In this document: positions 17,127 through 25,006 of the stretch, in pieces
Layout of the letters: every line of letters starts with the position of its first letter
How positions within the stretch are numbered: the first letter of the stretch is position 1
Assembly (NCBI GenBank): GCA_963781775.1
Contig: CAWAHE010000010.1
Coordinates: forward strand, 124,001-188,000
DNA from: CAVSRC01 sp963781775
GTDB lineage: Bacteria; Pseudomonadota; Alphaproteobacteria; Rhizobiales; Kaistiaceae
DNA: 64,000 nucleotides
Direction: 5' to 3'
The notes under the pieces: model-generated
What the model saw: only the letters and a program-made list of their open reading frames with translations
Databases searched by the model: none
What the model was told of the DNA's origin: nothing
Translations under genes and position numbers: made by a program

Positions 17127-18739
17127 AATTCGGGCCGGTGCCGGTTGGCGAGGCGCTCGGCGCGATCCTCGCCCATTCGGTTCGCCATCCGTCCGGCGTG
17201 ATCCGCAAGGGCAGGGTGCTCACCGCCGAAGACGTCGCCACGCTCCGCGCGGCGGGCATCGGCGAGGTGACCGTCGCTCGCCTTTCTTCCGACGATGTGC
17301 ACGAGGACGCCGCGGCGGAGCGCCTCGCCGCGGCGATTGCCGGCGACGGCATTCGCATCGAGCCGCCATTCACTGGGAGGGCCAATCTTTACGCCACAAC
17401 GCCGGGCGTTCTTGTTCTCGATCGCGGTGTGATCGATCGCATCAATGGGATCGATCCCGCCATCACCGTTGCGACGCTTTCGGAATTCGCGGCCGTCGCG
17501 ATCGGGCAGATGGTGGCGACGGTCAAGATCATCCCGTTCGCTGTCGACGGCGAAAAACTCAGGGCTGCTGCGGGTTTGGCGCGGTCGGTGCTGCGCGTTG
17601 CGGCCTTCCGGCCGATGAAGGTCGGGCTGGTGGCGACCACGCTTCCGGCGCTGAAAACCGCGGTTTTGGACAAGACGCGGCGTCTGCTCGACCGGCGGCT
17701 TGAGGGGGCCGGCGCGGCGGTTTTTCGGGAGGACAGGGTGGTGCATACGGCACCGGCTGTCGCATCGTCGCTCATTGCACAGAAGGCGGACGGCGCCGAA
17801 CTGCTGGTCGCGTTCGGCGCCTCGGCAGTGGTGGACGCTGCCGATGTTATCCCCGCGGCGATCGAGCAAGCCGGCGGCCGGGTGGTGCGTTTCGGCATGC
17901 CGGTCGATCCCGGCAACCTTCTGGTGCTGGGGGACCTCGGGGGCACCCCGGTGATCGGCGCGCCGGGTTGCGCCCGTAGCCCCAAGGAAAATGGATTCGA
18001 CTGGATTCTGAATCGGTTGCTGGCCGGCCTTGATGTCACGTCCGAGGCCATTGCCGGTCTCGGCGTTGGCGGCTTGCTGATGGAGATCGCCTCGCGGCCG
18101 CAGCCGCGCGAGGGCGATCATGCGAAGCCGGCGAAGACGCGACCGCCACGGATTGCGGCGCTTCTGCTTGCCGCCGGCCGATCCGTTCGCATGGGCGGCC
18201 CGAACAAGTTGCTGGCGACCGTCGGCGGCCGGCCGCTGGTGCGAATCCAGGCGGAAGCGGCACTCGCCAGCCGCGCCGGATCGCTGACCGTCGTCACCGG
18301 CCACGACGCGCCGGCCATCGAGGCGGCGCTCGCCGGCCTCGATGTCTGGTTCGTGCACAACCCCGATTTTGCCGAGGGCCTCTCAACCTCGCTCCGCGCC
18401 GGTCTCCGCTCGCTGTCCGGCAAGGTCGACGGCGTCATGGTGCTGCTCGCCGACATGCCGGGCATCGGCCCGGACGTGCTCGACCGGCTGATGGCGGCGT
18501 TCGACCCGGGCGCAGGCGCCGAGATCGTCGTACCGACATGGCGGGGGCGGCGCGGCAATCCGGTGCTGTGGGCGGCTCGTTTCTTGCCGCAGCTCGAGGC
18601 GGCGACGGGCGATGCCGGTGGCCGCCATCTCATTGACGCGAATACGGAATCGGTGGTTTTTGTGGAGACCGGCCCGGCGGTAACGGTCGACGTCGATACG
18701 CCCGAGGCACTGGCCAAGGCGGGCGGCGTTCCGGCCTGA
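17123..18739 (+). CDS. Molybdopterin-binding / MobA-like nucleotidyltransferase fusion
   Basis: A 538-residue two-domain protein. Residues 1-340 resemble the molybdopterin-binding (MoeA/MogA-like) fold, with PVGEALGAILAHSVRHP at the start and a GxP-type loop GDLGGTPVIGAPGCARSP near its end. Residues about 345-535 form a MobA/MocA-like nucleotidyltransferase with the signature LLAAGRSVRMGGPNKLL and the metal-binding LLADMPGI. MocA-type enzymes cytidylate the cofactor for xanthine-dehydrogenase-family enzymes, which fits the preceding XdhC genes. The GTG start lies within the previous stop (GTGA). No molybdenum hydroxylase structural genes are in the window. Confidence 0.88.
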   Translation: MKFGPVPVGEALGAILAHSVRHPSGVIRKGRVLTAEDVATLRAAGIGEVTVARLSSDDVHEDAAAERLAAAIAGDGIRIEPPFTGRANLYATTPGVLVLDRGVIDRINGIDPAITVATLSEFAAVAIGQMVATVKIIPFAVDGEKLRAAAGLARSVLRVAAFRPMKVGLVATTLPALKTAVLDKTRRLLDRRLEGAGAAVFREDRVVHTAPAVASSLIAQKADGAELLVAFGASAVVDAADVIPAAIEQAGGRVVRFGMPVDPGNLLVLGDLGGTPVIGAPGCARSPKENGFDWILNRLLAGLDVTSEAIAGLGVGGLLMEIASRPQPREGDHAKPAKTRPPRIAALLLAAGRSVRMGGPNKLLATVGGRPLVRIQAEAALASRAGSLTVVTGHDAPAIEAALAGLDVWFVHNPDFAEGLSTSLRAGLRSLSGKVDGVMVLLADMPGIGPDVLDRLMAAFDPGAGAEIVVPTWRGRRGNPVLWAARFLPQLEAATGDAGGRHLIDANTESVVFVETGPAVTVDVDTPEALAKAGGVPA

Positions 18740-18830
18740 TTTTTTGGTGGGCGGCGGGATCGCCCACGGCTCCACAAATGGCGTATCCTCCCGCCGGCTG
18801 CCGCGGGTGGCAGTGAATCGGGACCCCTCC

Positions 18831-19535
18831 ATGTCCATGTGGCTCCACGAATTCTTCTTCTCGCCGGCGGCGCTCGCCCGGCAGGTCGGCCTGTTCCTGC
18901 TGGTCGTATCGCTGGCGATGCCGACGATCGGGCTGGTGCGGGTGTTCGTGCTGGCCGCGGCGGCGATCGGCTTCGTGCTGTCGGCCATCTTCGTCCAGAG
19001 CCCGGTGGATCTGTTCTGGTGGGCGCTGCTGGCGGTGGTAGTGATCGTGCGCATGCTGATCGCGCGTGGCCGCGGCTTCGGCGGGCACCTCAATGCCGAG
19101 GAACAGCTTTTCCACGAACAGGTGGTGCCGACGCTGAGCGTCAGTCAGGTGCGCCAACTGGTGGCCGTCGGGCGGTGGCGGGACGTCGTTGCCGGCACGA
19201 CGCTGACGCGGGCTGGACAGCTCGTCGGTGAACTGTGCTTCGTCACGCGCGGACAGGTCGATGTGGTGGTCGATGGCAAGCGCGTCGCCGAATGCGGGCC
19301 CGGCTCGCTGATCGGCGAGATCGGCATGTCCACCGGGGAGCCGGCCACGGCGACCGCGATTTGCGCGACGCCTGTGCGCTATCTCGGCTTCGAGGCGAAG
19401 CGTCTCTACCGCCTGCTCGACAGCCACGTGCAGCTCCAGGACGCGATCGAACTTGCCGTCGAGCGGAGCCTCCGGGACAAGCTGAACCGGTCGAATATCG
19501 CCGCGGCGCACGCCGGTGACGAGGTCGAGGGCTAG
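18831..19535 (+). CDS. Membrane protein with C-terminal cyclic-nucleotide-binding domain
   Basis: A 234-residue protein. Three hydrophobic segments fill about residues 15-80, followed by a basic linker and a CAP-ED cyclic-nucleotide-binding domain at about residues 95-225. The domain shows VVAGTTLTRAGQLVGELCFVTRGQVDVVV-like strands (split here for brevity) and the phosphate-binding-cassette region GSLIGEIGMSTGEPATAT. The usual Arg of the PBC (R-T/S-A-T) is replaced by Pro-Ala-Thr, so canonical cAMP binding is uncertain. There is no output domain. The ATG at 18831 directly precedes a polar segment and then the first helix; longer upstream starts are not supported. Confidence 0.82.
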   Translation: MSMWLHEFFFSPAALARQVGLFLLVVSLAMPTIGLVRVFVLAAAAIGFVLSAIFVQSPVDLFWWALLAVVVIVRMLIARGRGFGGHLNAEEQLFHEQVVPTLSVSQVRQLVAVGRWRDVVAGTTLTRAGQLVGELCFVTRGQVDVVVDGKRVAECGPGSLIGEIGMSTGEPATATAICATPVRYLGFEAKRLYRLLDSHVQLQDAIELAVERSLRDKLNRSNIAAAHAGDEVEG

Positions 19536-19677
19536 GCCCAGTTTTGTTAGCAGCCCGCCGAGGCTGCTGCTAATCTATTGATTCCGCGAACTTTTCGATG
19601 ATTTTGGCGTTGCCAAATCGGAGACGTGGCGAGAACCTTGTCACGGTCCCGCACGGGGGCGGCACAGGAGAATCGCA

Positions 19678-19947
19678 ATGGGCGCCGTCGAATTTCGCAA
19701 GCAGCTCGAAGGCTACGGACTGACCACCGCCAACATCCTCTATGGAATGCCCGATCACCCAAGGCTGCTGCAGACCTATGTCTGGCAAGCCTACGATCTC
19801 GCGCCCTTGTTTCCCGAACTCCGCAAGTTTCTCGACTTCTGGACGCGCGAACTGGAAGGCCCGCTGCATTCCGTCAGGGTCGCCCACCGCAAGCTGATCG
19901 CTGCCCGCGAGGTCCGCACAATCACGACCGAACTCCGCCTGCACTAG
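19678..19947 (+). CDS. usg: Usg family protein
   Basis: An 89-residue protein recognisable as Usg (first known from a gene next to trpF in Caulobacter). The conserved core is LTTANILYGMPDHP followed by LQTYVWQAYDLAPLFP and an LRKFLDFW helix. The molecular function is unknown. AGGAGA lies upstream of the ATG with suitable spacing. It follows the cyclic-nucleotide-binding gene by 142 bp and is convergent with the Anbu-type peptidase gene. Confidence 0.9.
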   Translation: MGAVEFRKQLEGYGLTTANILYGMPDHPRLLQTYVWQAYDLAPLFPELRKFLDFWTRELEGPLHSVRVAHRKLIAAREVRTITTELRLH

Positions 19948-19963
19948 GGCGCGTACGGCGCGC

Positions 19964-20704
19964 TCACTTGTAAGGCGGTGAGGGGATCGCCTTGTGGGCG
20001 GCGCGCAGCGCCGCCGACCAGCGTTCGCGGAGATCGTGGAAATAGGGTTCGGCCGCCTCGATGCGGTAGTTGAGGTCAGTTTTCAACGCGTCACGCCGGA
20101 TGGTGACCAGATCGATCGGCAGGCCGACGCCGAGGTTCGAACGGATCGTCGAATCCATCGAGATCAGCCCGAGTTTCAACGTTTCGTCGAGGCCGGTGCC
20201 TTCCACGATCGAGCGGTCGAGGATGGGCTTGCCATATTTGTGCTCGCCGATCTGAAGGTAGGGCGTGTCCGTCGTCGCCTCGATAAAGTTGCCGGCGGCG
20301 TAAAGCATGAACAGGCGCAGCCGGCCGCCCTTGACCTGACCGCCGAAAAGCATCGACACGTCGAACGAGCCGGGTATGGCCTGCTCGAGTTCCTCGCCGA
20401 TGGTGCGATGGGCCTCGCGGATGGCGCGGCCGAGGAACTGCGCCGCCTTGAACATGCTCGGCATGTTGGTGATCGTCTGGAGTTCGTGGGTGTCAGGATC
20501 CTCCATGCCCTCGCTCACCAGGGTCAGCACCGACTGGCTGACGGCGAGATTGCCGGCGGTGGCAATGGCCATGACCGATTCGCCCGGCCTCTCGAACACG
20601 TGGAGCTTGCGGAAGGTCGCGATGTTGTCGAGGCCCGCATTGGTGCGGGTGTCGGCGATCATCACCAGTCCCTCGCGGACGAGGATGCCGACGCAATAGG
20701 TCAT
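19964..20704 (-). CDS. Anbu-type proteasome-related peptidase
   Basis: A 246-residue N-terminal nucleophile hydrolase of the Anbu (ancestral beta subunit, COG3484) family, bacterial relatives of HslV and 20S proteasome beta subunits. After Met removal the chain begins with Thr (TYCVG), the expected catalytic nucleophile; Asp17 and Lys32, counted from that Thr, complete the active-site set (IADTRTNAG and TFRKLH). The start was placed at that Met: it gives the mature N-terminus, while an upstream frame extension has no support. It is the last gene of the ATP-grasp/alpha-E/transglutaminase cluster, 153 bp after the transglutaminase gene. Substrates are unknown. Confidence 0.93.
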   Translation of the reverse strand: MTYCVGILVREGLVMIADTRTNAGLDNIATFRKLHVFERPGESVMAIATAGNLAVSQSVLTLVSEGMEDPDTHELQTITNMPSMFKAAQFLGRAIREAHRTIGEELEQAIPGSFDVSMLFGGQVKGGRLRLFMLYAAGNFIEATTDTPYLQIGEHKYGKPILDRSIVEGTGLDETLKLGLISMDSTIRSNLGVGLPIDLVTIRRDALKTDLNYRIEAAEPYFHDLRERWSAALRAAHKAIPSPPYK

Positions 20705-20857
20705 GCAAGGGCTCCGATCTGTCGCATCGGCCAAGCCGTCCCCCGCAAGGGAGGAGATGCGCGCCGGGTCGTCATGTCCAATGTCCCTGGCCGGAAATCG
20801 GCAGCGGAATGTCGTGCCTCTACCGCCGAGTCGCAATCGAAAACGCGTGTCATGGTT

Positions 20858-21682
20858 TCAGCGGATGGCCCGAGCGTCCGGCTGGATGGCTACGCGAACG
20901 GCCAATTTCTCGCCGCTGCCGCCGTAAACCGCGCCGCGGATCGGCGCCGCTCCCTGGTAGTCGAGGCCGATCGCCAGCCGCACATATGCGTCGGTGGGGC
21001 ACATGTCGTTGGCGGCGTCAAAGCCCACCCAGCCGAGGTCCTCGATCAGCACCTCCGCCCACCCGTGCCCGGCGGACTGTTTGCCGAGGTCGCCGATCTT
21101 GAGCAGATAACCGCTGGCGTAGCGGGCAGGAATGCCCAGGTGGCGGGCGGCCGCGATCAGTACATGGGCGAAATCCTGGCAGACGCCCCGATGCCCCTCG
21201 AATGCCTCGATGGCGCTGGTGCCGGTGCCGGTCGCGTCGGAGTCGAAGATCATGTGCTCGCCCATGCCGTCCATGAGCGCGTGCATCAGCTCCAGACGGC
21301 TGGCGCCGGCGCGCCCGGCGATCTCGTCGGCGAAATCGCGGATGGCGGCGTCGGGGGCGGTGAGGGCGGTCTCGCGCAGGAAGACGACCGGCGGGAAGCG
21401 CTCGATCTGGCCGCTGAGGACGCCGGTCGTATCGCTGGTTTCGACGCTGCCCTCCGCGACGATAGCGAGCTCCGTGAGCGGCCCCTCGACGGAGAAGGTG
21501 TGAATCGTGTTGCCGAAGGCATCGGTCGCCTGGTCGAGGCGGCAGTCCTGGTCGATGTCGATGCGCCAGTTGACGACGAACTGTCCGTCGTGGCCGCGCG
21601 GCGTCAGGCGCAGGACATCGATCGCGCGCATCGCCGGCGTGTCGTAGGTGTAGACCGTCTCATGGCGAATGTTCAGGCGCAT
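20858..21682 (-). CDS. Transglutaminase-like cysteine peptidase
   Basis: A 274-residue protein with an N-terminal bacterial transglutaminase beta domain (residues 1-110, RHETVYTYDTP to LRLTPR) and a C-terminal transglutaminase/papain-like core. The catalytic triad is visible: Cys in GVCQDFAHV, His in SGHGWAEV and Asp in FDAANDMCP. Proteins of this type (COG1305) in Anbu clusters are thought to cut or transfer amide bonds rather than cross-link proteins. It lies 10 bp after the alpha-E gene, so it is part of the same operon. Confidence 0.94.
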   Translation of the reverse strand: MRLNIRHETVYTYDTPAMRAIDVLRLTPRGHDGQFVVNWRIDIDQDCRLDQATDAFGNTIHTFSVEGPLTELAIVAEGSVETSDTTGVLSGQIERFPPVVFLRETALTAPDAAIRDFADEIAGRAGASRLELMHALMDGMGEHMIFDSDATGTGTSAIEAFEGHRGVCQDFAHVLIAAARHLGIPARYASGYLLKIGDLGKQSAGHGWAEVLIEDLGWVGFDAANDMCPTDAYVRLAIGLDYQGAAPIRGAVYGGSGEKLAVRVAIQPDARAIR

Positions 21683-21692
21683 CGGCGGCCGT

Positions 21693-22637
21693 TCAGGTCA
21701 GGTACTGGGTCGCAATGGCCTCGCCGAGGCGCGCGTTGTCGGCGATGAATTCGGTCAGGAACTCGTGCAGGCCCGGCTTGGAAAAGATCTCGTTGATCTC
21801 GGCGTTCTGCAGGCGGGTGCGGATGGAGCGGGCGACGCGCTGGGCCGGACCCTGGCGGCCGTAGGCCAGCGACAACTCGTCGAGGAAGGCGGTGAGATTT
21901 TCGTAGCAGCTCGCCAGCGAGCGCGGCATCTGGTCGTTGAGGACCAACAGATCGGCGATCAGCCACGGCTTCAGGCTCTCATGGTAGACCCAGCGATAGG
22001 CGGTCAGCGCCGAAACCGAGCGCAGGATCGAGGCCCATTGGAAATAGTCGAGACCGCCGCCGACGCTGGCGCCCTCGGGCAGCAGCAGATGGTACTTCAC
22101 GTCGAGGATGCGCGCGGTCGAGTCGGCGCGCTCCAGGTAGACGCCGAGACGCAGGAAGAAATACGCGTCGTTCCTCAGCATCGTGCGATAGGCGGAGCCG
22201 TCGAAACGCAGGCAGGCTTCCTTCACGCGGCTCAGGAACTCGGTCAGCGTGTCGCGGTCCATGCGGGTGCCGTCGAAGCGCCTGAGATCGAGCCAGACGG
22301 CGTTGATCGCCTCCCACATGTCCGTGGTCAGGGCCGTGCGCTCGGCGCGCCCGTTGTGGCGTGCGGTGCCGAGGCAATATTTGATGCTCGACGGATTGTC
22401 GGGAGAGAAGGCGAGGAAATCGATCACCGAGTCGCGGTCGGCGGTCGCGTGGGAGGCCTTGAAGGTGTGCAGCACGCCGGCGGCGGCGAGCGCCGACTCC
22501 CATTCGTTTGACTCGCCTGCGTAGGTGATCGGCATGGCGGCGAGGCGGTTGGCGTTCTCGATGATGCGCGCCGTGTTGTCGGCCCGCTCAACGTAGCGTG
22601 CCAGCCAGAAGAGGCTGTCCGCGGTCCGGCTCAGCAT
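21693..22637 (-). CDS. Alpha-E domain protein (DUF403)
   Basis: A 314-residue, almost entirely helical protein of the COG2307 alpha-E family. It has the diagnostic start MLSRTADSLFWLARYVERADNTAR (shown in parts: MLSRTADSLFW, then ARYVERADN) and a second copy of the same signature mid-protein, LGVYLERADSTARILD. The family always travels with the ATP-grasp gene and is believed to assist it, perhaps in peptide formation. Its ATG lies one base after the ATP-grasp stop, so the two are translated together. Confidence 0.93.
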   Translation of the reverse strand: MLSRTADSLFWLARYVERADNTARIIENANRLAAMPITYAGESNEWESALAAAGVLHTFKASHATADRDSVIDFLAFSPDNPSSIKYCLGTARHNGRAERTALTTDMWEAINAVWLDLRRFDGTRMDRDTLTEFLSRVKEACLRFDGSAYRTMLRNDAYFFLRLGVYLERADSTARILDVKYHLLLPEGASVGGGLDYFQWASILRSVSALTAYRWVYHESLKPWLIADLLVLNDQMPRSLASCYENLTAFLDELSLAYGRQGPAQRVARSIRTRLQNAEINEIFSKPGLHEFLTEFIADNARLGEAIATQYLT

Positions 22638-22638
22638 G

Positions 22639-24057
22639 TCATGCGTCCAGCACCCACGTATCCTTGGTGCCGCCGCCCTGGCTGGAATTGACCACCAGCG
22701 AACCCTCCTTGAGCGCCACCCGCGTAAGGCCACCCGGGACGATGCGAATCTTGTCGCTGCCGGAAAGCACGAACGGCCGCAGGTCGACGTGACGGGGCGC
22801 GATGCCGGCGTTGACGAATGTCGGCGAGGTCGACAGGGCAAGCGTCGGCTGGGCAATGAAATTATCGGGATCGGCCTTGAGCTTGGCGGCGAAGGCCGCG
22901 CGCGTCGCCTTGTCGGCGGCCGGCCCGATGAGCATCCCGTAACCGCCGGAGCCGGCGACCTCCTTCACCACCAGTTCGTCGAGGTGGTCGAGGACATAGG
23001 CCAGCGCTTGCGGCTCGCGGCAGCGCCATGTCGGCACGTTCTTCAGGATCTGCTCCTCGCCAAGATAGAAGCGGACGATCTCCGGCATGTAGGAATAGAC
23101 CGCCTTGTCGTCGGCGACGCCGGTGCCGACCGCATTGGCGAGCGTGATGTTGCCGGCGCGATAGGCGTTCATCAATCCGGGCACCCCCAGCGCCGAGTCC
23201 GGCCGGAAGGTGAGGGGATCGAGAAATTCGTCGTCGAGGCGCCGGTAGAGCACGTCGACGCGCCTCGGGCCCTCGGTGGTGCGCATGAAGACGACGTTGT
23301 CCTGCACCTGCAGGTCGCGGCCTTCGACCAGTTCGATGCCGACCTTGTCGGCGAGGAACGAATGCTCGTAGTAGGCGCTGTTGAACGGACCGGGGGTGAG
23401 TAGCGCGACCGTCGGCTCATCGGGCGCCGAGTAGGGCGCCACCGAGCGCAGCGTCGCCAGCAATTCCTCCGGATAGTTCTCGACCGGAGCGATGCGATTG
23501 ACGGCAAAAAGGTCCGGGAAGAGCCGCATCATCACCTCGCGGTTCTCCAGCATGTAGGAGACTCCGGAGGGGGTGCGGGCGTTGTCCTCGAGCACGTAGA
23601 AATCGGCGTCGTCGACGCGGACGATGTCGATGCCGGCGATCTGCACGTAGATGCCGTGAGGCAATTTCAGTCCGGCCATCTCCGGGCGGTAGTAGGGATT
23701 GGAGTAGACCAGTTCAGGCGGGATCAGCCCGGCCTTGATGATTTCCCCCTCACCGTAGACGTCGGCGAGGAACAGGTTGAGCGCGCGCACGCGCTGTTCG
23801 AGGCCGCGCGAAAGGCGCTCCCATTCGGGCTTGGTGAAGACCCTCGGCACGATGTCAAACGGGATGATGCGTTCCTCCGCGTCGGCCTCGCCATAGACCG
23901 CGAAGGTGATGCCGATACGGCGGAAAAGCAGTTCGGCTTCCGCACGCCGGCGCGCCAGCACGTCCGAATCGGTGGATTCAAGCCAGCGCTGGAGGAATTC
24001 GTAGCCACGGCGGCATTCGCCGTCGCGGACGTACATTTCATTGAAGGCATCCGCCAT
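22639..24057 (-). CDS. Circularly permuted type 2 ATP-grasp protein
   Basis: A 472-residue member of COG2308 (DUF404/DUF407), ATP-grasp ligases in which the order of the nucleotide-binding lobes is permuted. Visible marks are FNEMYVRDGECRRGYEFL near the N-terminus, PELVYSNPYYRPEM, the VLEDNARTPSGVSYMLENR metal/ATP motif around residue 150 (given here by its first residues VLEDNARTPSG), the late glycine loop VAGSGGYGMLIGP, and the C-terminal ending GGGTKDTWVLDA. Such enzymes join amino acids into peptides or amides. The ATG at 24057 was preferred to a TTG 18 bases upstream. First of the four Anbu-cluster genes. Confidence 0.93.
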   Translation of the reverse strand: MADAFNEMYVRDGECRRGYEFLQRWLESTDSDVLARRRAEAELLFRRIGITFAVYGEADAEERIIPFDIVPRVFTKPEWERLSRGLEQRVRALNLFLADVYGEGEIIKAGLIPPELVYSNPYYRPEMAGLKLPHGIYVQIAGIDIVRVDDADFYVLEDNARTPSGVSYMLENREVMMRLFPDLFAVNRIAPVENYPEELLATLRSVAPYSAPDEPTVALLTPGPFNSAYYEHSFLADKVGIELVEGRDLQVQDNVVFMRTTEGPRRVDVLYRRLDDEFLDPLTFRPDSALGVPGLMNAYRAGNITLANAVGTGVADDKAVYSYMPEIVRFYLGEEQILKNVPTWRCREPQALAYVLDHLDELVVKEVAGSGGYGMLIGPAADKATRAAFAAKLKADPDNFIAQPTLALSTSPTFVNAGIAPRHVDLRPFVLSGSDKIRIVPGGLTRVALKEGSLVVNSSQGGGTKDTWVLDA

Positions 24058-24154
24058 AGACGTTCCGTCACGCAAGACCGGTGCAGGACTCCCCTACGGG
24101 TTTCATCCTAAACCGTCTTGCAAGAAGAACGCCAATCCGAGCGCTTGCGGATGG

Positions 24155-24994
24155 TCAGGCGACCGCGCCTTCGCTCTCGCCTTCGTCCTCGGCAAGGCCC
24201 TCGGCTTCGCCCTCGAAGAAGGGCTCCAGCGCCGCCGGCTCGCTGGCGTCGACCGAACGGAGCATCTCGAAACGGCCGTCGAAATGCTCGGCGATCGCCG
24301 TGCAGCTCTCGACCCAGTCGCCGCAGTTCACGTAGATCAGGCCGAAATCCTCATGGATGGCGGCGCGGTGAATGTGGCCGCAGATCACGCCATCGACGTC
24401 GTGCTCGCGGGCGGAGGCGACCACCGCCTCCTCGTAGTGGCCGATGAAATTGACGGCGCTCTTAACGCGCATCTTGGCCCAGTTGGAGAACGACCAGTAG
24501 GGGAAGCCCAGTGCCCGCCCGATGCGGTTGATCGCGATGTTCATGCCGAGCGCGGCGACATAGGCGTTGTCGCCGAGGAAGGCCAGCCAACGGGCCTTGG
24601 TCTGCACCGGATCGAAGCAATCGCCGTGCAGGATCAGGTAGCGTTTGCCGTCGGCCGCCTCGTGGATCACTTCGTCGGCGAATTCGAGGTCGCCGGACTG
24701 TTCGCCGGAATAGGAGCGGGCGAACTCGTCGTGGTTGCCGGGCAGGTAGACCAGGCGGGTGCCGCGCTTCGCCTTGTTCATCAGGCAGCGCAGCACGTCG
24801 TTGTGCGAATCGGGCCAGAACCAGCGTGCCTGGAGGCGCCATCCGTCGATGATGTCGCCGACCAGATAGATGGTCTCGGCGTCATGACTCTGCAGAAAAT
24901 TGAGGAGTGGCCGGACCTGGCATCCTCGGGTGCCGAGATGGAAATCGGACAAGAACAGTGTCCGGAACTGCTGCGGCGCCGCAATCGCAGTCAT
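24155..24994 (-). CDS. Metallophosphoesterase, UDP-2,3-diacylglucosamine diphosphatase-like
   Basis: A 279-residue calcineurin-fold phosphoesterase. Metal-binding motifs appear in order: DFHLG, GDIIDGW, GNHDE, then ILHGD and GHIHRA. This set matches the LpxH-like group, which cleaves UDP-diacylglucosamine in lipid A synthesis. However, many alphaproteobacteria use LpxI for that step, and this longer type may act on another phospholipid or sugar nucleotide. The C-terminus is a very acidic Glu-rich tail. It sits 12 bp after the ceramide-glucosyltransferase-like gene and 97 bp before the ATP-grasp gene, all on one strand. Confidence 0.8.
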   Translation of the reverse strand: MTAIAAPQQFRTLFLSDFHLGTRGCQVRPLLNFLQSHDAETIYLVGDIIDGWRLQARWFWPDSHNDVLRCLMNKAKRGTRLVYLPGNHDEFARSYSGEQSGDLEFADEVIHEAADGKRYLILHGDCFDPVQTKARWLAFLGDNAYVAALGMNIAINRIGRALGFPYWSFSNWAKMRVKSAVNFIGHYEEAVVASAREHDVDGVICGHIHRAAIHEDFGLIYVNCGDWVESCTAIAEHFDGRFEMLRSVDASEPAALEPFFEGEAEGLAEDEGESEGAVA

Positions 24995-25006
24995 CAAGCT
25001 TCTCCG

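Noticed and set aside
18747..18767. GTGGGCG/CGCCCAC inverted repeat after the molybdopterin fusion gene, as a terminator.
   Set aside because: The T-run lies before the stem rather than after it, and no T-run follows on either strand.
19547..19573. TTAGCAGC/GCTGCTAA inverted repeat after the cyclic-nucleotide-binding gene, as a terminator.
   Set aside because: The stem is AT-rich at its base and is followed by TCTATTG with no real U-tract; too weak to annotate.
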